Shown piece after piece: positions 1-6,518 of a stretch of 9,510 nt of DNA. Below the pieces are notes generated by a model. That model searched no databases. It was not told the DNA's origin and was given only the letters and a program-made list of their open reading frames with translations. Numbering within the stretch: position 1 is the first letter of the stretch; each line of letters opens with the position of its first letter. The DNA comes from Phycisphaeraceae bacterium. Its GTDB lineage: Bacteria > Planctomycetota > Phycisphaerae > Phycisphaerales > Phycisphaeraceae. Location of the stretch: assembly GCA_029260695.1 (NCBI GenBank), contig JAJDCT010000201.1, forward strand, positions 1 to 9,510, in the 5' to 3' direction. Both the position numbers and the translations under genes were made by a program.

Positions 1-2454
1 CAACTCCGTCTGGCGATCGAGCACTACAAAAAGGCCGCGGCGTATGACCCCGAGAACAAGCAGATAAAAGATCAACTCGCAGCAGCCATCGCGCTGCAAA
101 ACAAAGGCCTCGCCCCGCAGGGCCTGGTCCCCGAAATCATCCAGCGTGAAAAGGTCAAGGCCCAGGAAGTCACCGCCGAATTCAACCAGTCGATGAACCT
201 GGCCAACCAACGCGTCAGCGAGCGTAACTTCTCCGCGGCCTTCGACGCCGTCGCCGATGCCAAGGTCGTCCTGGACCGCAACCAGCGGTTCCTGGCACCC
301 GAGACCTACCGCAATTTGCGCAGCCAGGCCGAAACGCTTTCCGCCGAAATCGAACGTCAACGCGGCATCGCCACCACAGAGGATATGCAGCAGCAGGAAG
401 ACGACCGTGCGGATAAGGAAGACATCGCTCGGGCTGTGGCCGAGGAGGAGAAAGACGAAGAGATCCAACGGCTTCTGCGCCGGGCCTTGGCCCTGCAGCG
501 CGACATGAAGTATGAGCAGGCTTTGGAGCTGCTTGATCAGGCCCTGTTCCTGGACCCCAACGATGTGGCGGTCAACGCGATCAAGGAGATGGTCGAGGAC
601 ACCAAGGTTGTGGTCGATGCCCGGGACGTCCGCAGGGAACGTGACCTGAGCATCGCCCGGCACACCGTCCTCAACGACGGGGCATCGATCCCCTATGAAG
701 AAATCATGCGTTACCCGGCCGACTGGCCCGAAATCACGCACACGCGGCTCAGCAACCAGGACATTTCCGGCGGCGAGTCCGAAGCCGACCGAAGGGTTTC
801 CGCACTTCTCAAAGAGCCCGTACCCATCAGCTTCGAGGCCAACCGCTTGGCCAACGTCATCGATTACCTGCGTAACACCACCGGCGTCAACTTCTTCGTC
901 AACTGGCCTATCCTCGAGGCCGCCGGCGTCGACCAGGACACCCTGATTTCACTCACACTCAACAACGTCCCCGCTGAGCAGGCACTGCGGCTGGTCCTCC
1001 AGCAGGTTGGCAGTGAGTTCGACCCGATCAGCTTCTCGATCATCGAGGGCGTCGTGAATATCTCGACCACGCGCGACCTCAGCAAGACCACCGACACCCG
1101 TGTCTACGACATCCGCGACCTGCTCGTGCAGGTGCCTAACTTCACCGACGCCCCCAGCTTTGACCTCACCGAAGCCCTGAGCAACACCAGTTCCGGCGGC
1201 GGTGGCGGCGGCGGTGGTGGCGGCGGCGGCGGCGGTGGTAGCGGGATCTTCGGGGACTCCGACGATGAAGACGACGAAGAACTCCCCACCCGAGAAGAGT
1301 TGATCGAGCAGATCACCACACTCATCACCGAGACCGTCGGCGAGTTCAATGAATGGTCCGTCAACGGCGGTGATGTCTCCAGCCTCGATGAACTCAACGG
1401 CAACCTCGTGGTCAAATCCACACCGGATAACCACCGCAACATCATCGGGCTGCTCTCACAACTCCGCGAGATCCGCTCCGGACAGATCTCCGTCGAAGCC
1501 CGTTTCCTGCTCGTCGACGAGACCTTCCTGGAGGAGACCGGCTTCGACCTGGATGTCCAGATCAACGATATCGGCTCGAGCTTCGGGCCCATCAAGTTCG
1601 CACAAGACAGCTTCGGTCTTGTTGGCAATTCTTCAACAGAAACCGCTGTCCGCTCCTCGCCGTTTAACAGACCCACCAATAGCAGCAACGGCCCGGGCAT
1701 CTTTGTACCCGGCACCGGGTTCTCCCCAAGTACCGGCAGGGCGATGGACTTCAGCGTCTCGTTCCTGGAAGACCTGGAAGTCAATCTCCTGGTCCGCGCC
1801 ACGCAGGCCAACAAGCGATCGTTGTCTCTCTCCGCTCCAAGGCTGACACTCTCCAACGGCCAGCGGGCCTTCGTTATCGTCGCCGAGCAGCAGGCTTTCG
1901 TCAGCGACCTGGAACCCATCCCCGACTCCATCGGCTTCGACCCCACACTCAGCGTGATCCAGTCCGGCGTCGTCTTAGACGTCGAGGGCACGATCAGCGC
2001 CGATCGCCGCTATGTCACACTGACCCTCCGCCCGAGTCTGGCAACCATCATAGGTACCCCCACCTTCCAAACCAGTGGCGGTGGACAGGACGGAGGCAAC
2101 GATGACAATGGCAACAACAACGTCATCTTAAACCTACCAACGGCCGCCATCACTGTCCCCGAGCTTCAGATCACCAGCATCGCGACCACCGTCAGCATCC
2201 CCGACCAGGGCACACTCCTGATCGGCGGCCAACGGCTGGTCGGCGAGGTCGAGATCGAGTCCGGCGTACCGGTCCTGTCAAAGCTCCCGGTGTTCAACCG
2301 TTTGTTCACCAACTCCGCAACGACCAAGGACCAACGGACACTGCTGATCCTGGTCAAGCCCACGATCATCCTCCAGTCCGAGATCGAAGATCAGCAGTTC
2401 CCCGGCCTGATGCAGGACCCCGGGAAGTTCAATATCAGCAACAGCCTCCGCTGA
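1..2454 (+). CDS. Secretin-family outer-membrane channel protein (type II/III secretion, PilQ/GspD-like), 5' partial
   Basis: The reading frame is open from base 1, so the ATG at 193 is internal and the true start lies upstream; 817 residues are visible. Residue numbers count from base 1. TPR-like helices appear at about 2-36 and 154-194, with a charged, coiled-coil-like stretch between them. Residues 273-356 resemble the secretin short (STN/N0) domain. A 15-glycine run (399-413) and an acidic patch follow. A small N-type domain lies near 466-491. The secretin barrel domain spans about 496-791, with APRLTLSNGQRAFVIV (612-627), VSIPDQGTLLIGG (731-743), VPVLSKLPVFNRLF (756-769) and LLILVKPTII (781-790). 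Secretins form multimeric gated pores in the outer membrane. No other secretion or pilus gene is visible, so the system it serves is unknown. The secretin call is strong; the TPR assignment is by eye. Confidence 0.9.
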   Translation, partial: QLRLAIEHYKKAAAYDPENKQIKDQLAAAIALQNKGLAPQGLVPEIIQREKVKAQEVTAEFNQSMNLANQRVSERNFSAAFDAVADAKVVLDRNQRFLAPETYRNLRSQAETLSAEIERQRGIATTEDMQQQEDDRADKEDIARAVAEEEKDEEIQRLLRRALALQRDMKYEQALELLDQALFLDPNDVAVNAIKEMVEDTKVVVDARDVRRERDLSIARHTVLNDGASIPYEEIMRYPADWPEITHTRLSNQDISGGESEADRRVSALLKEPVPISFEANRLANVIDYLRNTTGVNFFVNWPILEAAGVDQDTLISLTLNNVPAEQALRLVLQQVGSEFDPISFSIIEGVVNISTTRDLSKTTDTRVYDIRDLLVQVPNFTDAPSFDLTEALSNTSSGGGGGGGGGGGGGGGSGIFGDSDDEDDEELPTREELIEQITTLITETVGEFNEWSVNGGDVSSLDELNGNLVVKSTPDNHRNIIGLLSQLREIRSGQISVEARFLLVDETFLEETGFDLDVQINDIGSSFGPIKFAQDSFGLVGNSSTETAVRSSPFNRPTNSSNGPGIFVPGTGFSPSTGRAMDFSVSFLEDLEVNLLVRATQANKRSLSLSAPRLTLSNGQRAFVIVAEQQAFVSDLEPIPDSIGFDPTLSVIQSGVVLDVEGTISADRRYVTLTLRPSLATIIGTPTFQTSGGGQDGGNDDNGNNNVILNLPTAAITVPELQITSIATTVSIPDQGTLLIGGQRLVGEVEIESGVPVLSKLPVFNRLFTNSATTKDQRTLLILVKPTIILQSEIEDQQFPGLMQDPGKFNISNSLR
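1195..1239 (+). repeat. (GGY)15 trinucleotide repeat encoding 15 glycines
   Basis: Fifteen consecutive GGC or GGT codons lie inside the secretin gene, followed by Ser-Gly and then, a few residues on, an acidic patch (GDSDDEDDEE). The tract sits between the STN-like domain and the secretin core. Disordered Gly/Ser-rich loops are known in the N-domains of secretins, where they face the channel lumen, so a flexible loop is plausible. The mixture of GGC and GGT lowers slippage compared with a pure repeat, and any change would be in multiples of three and keep the frame. Confidence 0.95.
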
Positions 2455-2483
2455 TCAGTGAAACCACAACCTTGATCTACCCC

Positions 2484-2514
2484 AAAGCCCACGTTCATCG
2501 AACGTGGGCTTTTT
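2484..2514 (+). terminator. Rho-independent terminator of the secretin gene
   Basis: A perfect 13-bp stem (AAAGCCCACGTTC at 2484-2496 pairing with GAACGTGGGCTTT at 2500-2512) has a 3-nt loop and runs into a T tract (TTTTT, then CTATTT). It begins 30 nt after the TGA stop. On the opposite strand only three T residues follow the stem, so it would serve the convergent transferase gene poorly. Confidence 0.92.
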
Positions 2515-2653
2515 CTATTTAACTCTTTTGTATCTCTCGCGCACTCAGGTCATTGGATGTGAAGTGGTGTGCCGGGGATGTGACAGACGCGGCACATGAT
2601 CTAAACCGCACGCTTGGATCTGGCCTGTCTCAACTTTGGCTGCGCCCCCCCAC

Positions 2654-3775
2654 TCACCTGCGTCGCCGGCCCCGGCTGTCCATCGCCGCCAGCATCACGA
2701 TGATCGCTGCGGTCTGGCAGGCCACCAGCGCCGCCTGCCACTGCTCAAGCGATCCCAGCACCACCCCACCCAGGCCACAGGCCAGTGTGCACGCCCAGAC
2801 CGTCAGCACCGCACGGCGCTGGCTCAACCCCCGACGGACAAGCCTGTGGGAGAAGTGGTTGTGGTCCCCCTTGAACGGGCTGAGCCCCTGTTTCATGCGG
2901 ATCAGCGTCACACTGGTCAGGTCGTACAGGGGGATCGCCATAACCATCAACGGCATCTGCACGCCGTACCAATGTCCGAATGTGGGCGACGGGGAGCTCG
3001 GATCAAAATAGGTGGTTCGGATCGAGATCACCGCCAACACTACGCCGATCACCAGCGACCCGGCATCCCCCATAAACAGCCTGGCCGGGGGGAAATTAAA
3101 CGCCAAAAATCCAAGTAAAGCCCCCAGCAGCAGCGCCGCCAGCGCCGCGACGAACCACTGCCCGCCGATCAGCGTCGCCGCCAGATATAGACCGGCGATG
3201 ATCGCACCGACCCCCCCGCTTAGGCCGTCCATGTTGTCTAGAAAATTCATCGCGTTGATGATCGCCGTGATCCACGCCACGCTCACAGCCGAGCTGACCC
3301 AAGACCCCCACCAGCCGTAATTATCAAGAAACTGCAGCGCCCGTACATCACAGAGCGTGGTCAGCCCGACCGCAACGACCAACTGCACGACCAGCTTGAT
3401 TAAGGGCCCAAGCGCCCGCCGATCATCGACCAGCCCCATGACGTGCAGCACGCAGACCGCTGTAAGGACCCCGCCGCCCATCGACGTGCTGTTTCGAAGC
3501 CCCGGGAGATGCTCAGCGACCGCCGGCATGTTTTTCGCCCACCAGGCGTCCGGGACCAGCCAAACCCCAAGCAAGGCGGCCGCCATCGGGATCGCAACAC
3601 CGGCAAAGATCGCTACACCCCCGGTGTTTGGCACCTCGCGCGCGTGGCGTTTATGGCCCTCGAACCCCGAAGGGTCCACCAGGCCCAGGCGGCGGCTGGC
3701 AGTCAACATCAGCCCCGCCAGCGGGAAGCTGACCACGAACGACACACCCAACATCAGTAGACATACCCAGATCAT
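2654..3775 (-). CDS. wecA: Polyprenyl-phosphate N-acetylhexosamine-1-phosphate transferase (WecA/TagO family, GT4/MraY-like)
   Basis: This 373-residue, highly hydrophobic protein should have about ten or eleven membrane helices, matching the usual length of WecA (roughly 360 residues). Family hallmarks are present: an aspartate pair in VDDRR (116-120); NAMNFLDNMDGLSGG (174-188), the Mg-binding and catalytic loop; FPPARLFMGDAGS (228-240); and a late cytoplasmic FKGDHNHFSHRL (301-312), equivalent to the 'HIH' sugar-recognition motif. Such enzymes transfer GlcNAc-1-phosphate (or a related sugar) from a UDP-sugar to undecaprenyl phosphate at the inner membrane, the first step of O-antigen, enterobacterial common antigen, teichoic acid or exopolysaccharide synthesis. 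MraY is less likely, because the acceptor-linked motifs fit WecA/TagO better. An in-frame TAG two codons upstream fixes ATG 3775 as the first possible ATG. No Shine-Dalgarno site is seen. The symbol is a family-level assignment; the sugar substrate cannot be read from sequence. Confidence 0.88.
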   Translation of the reverse strand: MIWVCLLMLGVSFVVSFPLAGLMLTASRRLGLVDPSGFEGHKRHAREVPNTGGVAIFAGVAIPMAAALLGVWLVPDAWWAKNMPAVAEHLPGLRNSTSMGGGVLTAVCVLHVMGLVDDRRALGPLIKLVVQLVVAVGLTTLCDVRALQFLDNYGWWGSWVSSAVSVAWITAIINAMNFLDNMDGLSGGVGAIIAGLYLAATLIGGQWFVAALAALLLGALLGFLAFNFPPARLFMGDAGSLVIGVVLAVISIRTTYFDPSSPSPTFGHWYGVQMPLMVMAIPLYDLTSVTLIRMKQGLSPFKGDHNHFSHRLVRRGLSQRRAVLTVWACTLACGLGGVVLGSLEQWQAALVACQTAAIIVMLAAMDSRGRRRR

Positions 3776-3842
3776 GCCCTATTGGATACGCCCCCCCGCC
3801 GCTTGGCAAACCGGGTGTGACGGAACCTTGTAAACTCCACCC

Positions 3843-4391
3843 ATGACCGGCCACAAAAACAAGCACGGCCGGCGCCCCGGACGCGGCATCAGACCCTGGC
3901 TGTTGATCCCCAAGATCCTTTCCATCGGCGCTCTGTTCGGTGGGTTCCTGGCTGCCGCCGTCCTGCTGCACGCAGACGCCCCCCAAACACACACGCAGTG
4001 GACAGACCTGATCGCAACCATCAGCACCTTGTTCCTGCGCCTGATCGTGCCTGCGGTCATGTGCGTGATCCTCTTCGGCGTGCTCTTGTTTCTGCAACAC
4101 CCAAAGACATTCTTGAAGATGCGCTGGTTCCGGGTCAAGGTTGTGCTGTTGGTCCTGACCCTGACGCCGCTACACCTCACGGGCCGGTGGCTGATCGATC
4201 ATGCCCGATTAGCCTTGGAGTCTGAGGATCTGGGCCGAGTGTCTGAATTGATGGGCCGATTCACCTTCACCGTCGACATGGCGGTGCTAGCGATTGTCGT
4301 GGTCATTGTGATCGGCCGGCACAAGCCACGCCTGGGCCAGCGCCCCAAAACCTTGGCCGATCAACGCAGCGCACCGGCTGCGAATGTGTAG
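3843..4391 (+). CDS. Four-helix integral membrane protein, function unknown (HemJ/CopD-like topology)
   Basis: A 182-residue protein with a basic N-terminus (residues 1-18) and four predicted membrane helices at about 19-42, 55-85, 97-117 and 141-159. The helix 3 segment MRWFRVKVVLLVLTLTPLHL (lysine at its start, histidine near its end) and the helix 4 segment ending IVVVIVIGRHKP resemble the layout of HemJ/UPF0093 and related CopD-like membrane proteins. The histidine usual in HemJ helix 1 is missing (KILSIG here), so I do not call it protoporphyrinogen oxidase. A TAA in frame at 3831 makes ATG 3843 the first start. No Shine-Dalgarno site is seen. It is divergent from the transferase gene and 143 nt upstream of the hydrolase gene, so it is probably its own transcription unit. 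That it is a real gene is likely from the consistent helix pattern; its function is not known. Confidence 0.75.
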   Translation: MTGHKNKHGRRPGRGIRPWLLIPKILSIGALFGGFLAAAVLLHADAPQTHTQWTDLIATISTLFLRLIVPAVMCVILFGVLLFLQHPKTFLKMRWFRVKVVLLVLTLTPLHLTGRWLIDHARLALESEDLGRVSELMGRFTFTVDMAVLAIVVVIVIGRHKPRLGQRPKTLADQRSAPAANV

Positions 4392-4446
4392 TCCCTGGTC
4401 AGGCCCCAATAAAACACCGATTTTCTACAGATTCCCAGGGGTTTTT
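4392..4446 (+). terminator. Weak candidate terminator after the membrane-protein gene
   Basis: CCCTGG (4393-4398) can pair with CCAGGG (4435-4440) just before TTTTT (4442-4446). The 36-nt loop and 6-bp stem make this weak; it may be chance. Confidence 0.2.
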
Positions 4447-4447
4447 A

Positions 4448-4476
4448 TGGACTCTTGGGGGCGGCCGATATATTAT
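4448..4476 (+). promoter_or_regulatory. Candidate sigma-70-type promoter for the GHL10 gene
   Basis: TGGACT (4448-4453; 4 of 6 match TTGACA) and TATTAT (4471-4476; 5 of 6 match TATAAT) are separated by an ideal 17 nt, in the most AT-rich patch of an otherwise GC-rich region. Initiation near 4483 would leave a leader of about 50 nt before ATG 4535. It is based on hexamer match only. Confidence 0.4.
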
Positions 4477-4491
4477 GTAATAAGTTGGCCG
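4462..4491. promoter_or_regulatory. Inverted repeat enclosing the candidate -10 element
   Basis: CGGCCGA (4462-4468) and TTGGCCG (4485-4491) form an imperfect inverted repeat (one G-T pair) with a 16-nt centre holding the TATTAT hexamer. The position would suit an operator, but GGCC is common in this GC-rich DNA and no regulator is identified. Confidence 0.25.
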
Positions 4492-4522
4492 GCAGGCCCG
4501 GCATAAGAATGTACCCATTAAC

Positions 4523-4526
4523 AGGG
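4523..4526 (+). promoter_or_regulatory. Shine-Dalgarno site (AGGG) for the GHL10 gene
   Basis: AGGG ends 8 nt before ATG 4535, a normal spacing. The match is short. It supports the ATG that also opens a good signal peptide. Confidence 0.45.
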
Positions 4527-4534
4527 CCGTAGCG

Positions 4535-6511
4535 ATGCCTCGAACCACCATCCTCTGCCTCAGTTGCCTGATCGTCCCTCTGTTGGCGTGTATGCCTCAG
4601 CAAACCGAGGCAGCGACGACGGGCGACTTCGCTGACTTTAGAGGCCTCTGGGTCAGCCGGTTCGAGTACCGGAACCTCGGCCCCTCAGGTGTCCAACAAA
4701 TCGTCGCCGATGCCGCGAGCATGGGCATCACCGACCTGGTCTTCCAGGTCCGTGGCCAGGGTGACGCCTACTACGACAGCGCCTTTGAGCCCCGCGCCCA
4801 GGCCCTGTCCGGGTCGTGGGACCCCTTACAAACCGCCATCGACGCCGCCCACGCCAACGGCATGAAACTCCACGCCTGGATCAACACCATGCCCCTGTGG
4901 AACGGCACCACAGCACCCAGCACATCCACCAGCATCCCCCACCCCTGGTACCACACCAACCCTAGCTACCGCGTCGAAGACCTCAACGGCAACCTCCAGC
5001 CCCTGAAGTCCGGCTACGTCATCGCCAACCCGATCAACCCACAATGGCAGCAGCACGTCAACAATGTCGCCGACGACATCGTCAGCAACTACGACGTCGA
5101 CGGGCTGCACCTTGATTACATCCGCTACATCGGGAGCATCGCGCACGACGACCTGCCGCACGACGCCCAGTCTCACGCGATGTTCCAAACCGCAACCGGG
5201 CTAGACGCCGCCAACCCGTCCAACGTGGGGGCCTATCAGCAATACATCCGTGACCGCATCACCGGCTTGGTCGGCGATCTACAAACCACCGTCAAGGCCG
5301 CCGATCCCAACGCCCAGCTCTCCGCAGCCGTCTGGCGCGACCCCGACATCGGCACCAACTCCTACCTCCAGGAGTACAGGACCTGGCTCGAAAACGATCT
5401 GCTGGACATCGCCATGCCGATGATCTACCTCAGCAGCTCAAACAACCAGCTTCTGCAACCAAACATACAGAACACGATGAGCATCCCGACCAACACGCTC
5501 ATCGCCCCGGGGCTTGGCCCCTACCTCCACGACGACGCGGACCTGATCGTCCAGCAACTGCAAGCCATCTACGGTGCGGGTGCCAATGGCTCGACCATGT
5601 TCTCCTACAACACGCTGTTTAAGGACGGCCAACTCGGCATCGACAAGCGCAACAACATCCAAGCCTTCATCGATTCGACCATCGACACCGGGCCCCCACC
5701 CCCGGGCGGGGTGATCGTCCCACTGGTCGACTTCGAGGCTGACGAGGGCAGCTTCTACGCCAGCCCGACCTTCTCCGGCAGCAACCGGGGCATCATCGCG
5801 GCGACCGCAGACCGGGACACATTAGAAGCGCACGACGGCACCGCCTCTCAACGGATCGACGTCACAGGGGAGGCCGGGGGCTGGACGCTCAGACACGTCT
5901 CGGGCGTCGGCGACCCGGGGAACAACGTATCCATAGATGCCCAAGGCTGGATCGGTTTCTGGCTGATGACGACCACCCCCGGGATGACCGTGCAGGTCGG
6001 CTTGGATGATCCGACTTCCGCGGACAGGGGCCTGCTCAAGCCAGTCACGGCTGACGGCGAATGGCACCTCTACCAATGGGATCTGGATGACGCCTCGCAA
6101 TGGTCCGGCTGGGCTAACGGCGACGGGCTCATCACCGGCCCAACGCTCACCTTGGACTCGATCTTCTTCTTCGGGGCAGGCGACGCTACCTTCTTCCTGG
6201 ATTATGTGGCCTACAACAGCAGCGGCTCACTCACCCCGCCGATGCTCGAAGGCGACCTGGACGGCGACGGCTTCGTCGGCATCAGCGACCTGAACCTCGT
6301 GCTAAGCAACTGGAACCAGAACGTCACACCAAATGACCTGCTGGCCGGAGACACCTCAGGTGATGGCTTCGTTGGGATCGAAGACCTCAACATCATCCTG
6401 GGCAATTGGAACTCCGGAGCCCCACCTACCAATACAGCCAACATCCCCGAACCCGCCTCCCTTGCCCTGTTGGGCCTGGGTGCTATCGGGGTGCTGCGCC
6501 GCCGCGGTTAA
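4535..6511 (+). CDS. Secreted GHL10-type glycoside hydrolase with carbohydrate-binding-like, dockerin-like and PEP-CTERM domains
   Basis: 658 residues. Residues 1-26 are a signal peptide with likely cleavage after QTEA; LLAC at 16-19 is a poor lipobox. Residues 35-385 match the GHL10 family (YngK-like, DUF187-type TIM barrel): FRGLWVSRFEYRN at the start, QVRGQGDAYYDSAFEP (71-86), DPLQTAIDAAHANGMKLHAW (96-115), NYDVDGLHLDYIRY (185-198, with the conserved aspartates typical of the active-site strand) and a late MPMIY (294-298). A proline linker (387-390) leads to a beta-sandwich-like domain (396-562) that resembles carbohydrate-binding modules. Two EF-hand dockerin-like repeats start at 574 and 606. 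The end, NIPEPASLALLGLGAIGVLR then RRG, is a PEP-CTERM sorting tail (636-658). The protein probably cleaves a cell-surface or environmental polysaccharide outside the inner membrane; the substrate is unknown. It is convergent with the kelch-like gene, 7 nt apart. Confidence 0.9.
   Translation: MPRTTILCLSCLIVPLLACMPQQTEAATTGDFADFRGLWVSRFEYRNLGPSGVQQIVADAASMGITDLVFQVRGQGDAYYDSAFEPRAQALSGSWDPLQTAIDAAHANGMKLHAWINTMPLWNGTTAPSTSTSIPHPWYHTNPSYRVEDLNGNLQPLKSGYVIANPINPQWQQHVNNVADDIVSNYDVDGLHLDYIRYIGSIAHDDLPHDAQSHAMFQTATGLDAANPSNVGAYQQYIRDRITGLVGDLQTTVKAADPNAQLSAAVWRDPDIGTNSYLQEYRTWLENDLLDIAMPMIYLSSSNNQLLQPNIQNTMSIPTNTLIAPGLGPYLHDDADLIVQQLQAIYGAGANGSTMFSYNTLFKDGQLGIDKRNNIQAFIDSTIDTGPPPPGGVIVPLVDFEADEGSFYASPTFSGSNRGIIAATADRDTLEAHDGTASQRIDVTGEAGGWTLRHVSGVGDPGNNVSIDAQGWIGFWLMTTTPGMTVQVGLDDPTSADRGLLKPVTADGEWHLYQWDLDDASQWSGWANGDGLITGPTLTLDSIFFFGAGDATFFLDYVAYNSSGSLTPPMLEGDLDGDGFVGISDLNLVLSNWNQNVTPNDLLAGDTSGDGFVGIEDLNIILGNWNSGAPPTNTANIPEPASLALLGLGAIGVLRRRG
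6251..6508 (+). repeat. Dockerin-like plus PEP-CTERM C-terminal cassette, copy 1
   Basis: The last 86 codons of the GHL10 protein contain two calcium-loop motifs, GDLDGDGFVGISDLN and GDTSGDGFVGIEDLN, then a short linker and the PEP tail. In the second loop the usual third-position Asp/Asn is Ser. It aligns without gaps to copy 2 (8217-8474, opposite strand) at 60 of 86 residues by hand count. Confidence 0.85.
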
Positions 6512-6518
6512 TCTTATT

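Noticed and set aside
949..1434. Second antisense frame with poly-alanine in the secretin gene
   Set aside because: It is the same glycine repeat read in another frame; no independent support.
1104..1991. Long antisense open frame (295 codons) across the secretin gene, with a poly-proline run
   Set aside because: It is a shadow of the GC-rich secretin codons; the proline run is the reverse of the glycine tract and no domain or ribosome-binding site is seen.
2568..2596. Hairpin TGTGCCG / CGGCACA downstream of the transferase gene
   Set aside because: It has a 15-nt loop and no T tract on the minus strand, so it is not a convincing terminator.
2553..3118. Plus-strand open frames over the start of this region and the transferase gene
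   Set aside because: They overlap the well-supported WecA-type gene and translate to His/Pro/Arg-rich sequence without any domain.
3803..3833. TTGGCA and TTGTAA hexamers before the four-helix membrane protein gene
   Set aside because: Spacing is 19 nt and the -10 would lie 9 nt from the ATG; too weak to list as a promoter.
4550..4591. LLAC as a lipoprotein signal in the GHL10 protein
   Set aside because: The residue before Ala is Leu, a poor lipobox fit, and a normal signal peptidase site (QTEA then A) follows; the C-terminal PEP tail gives another anchoring route.
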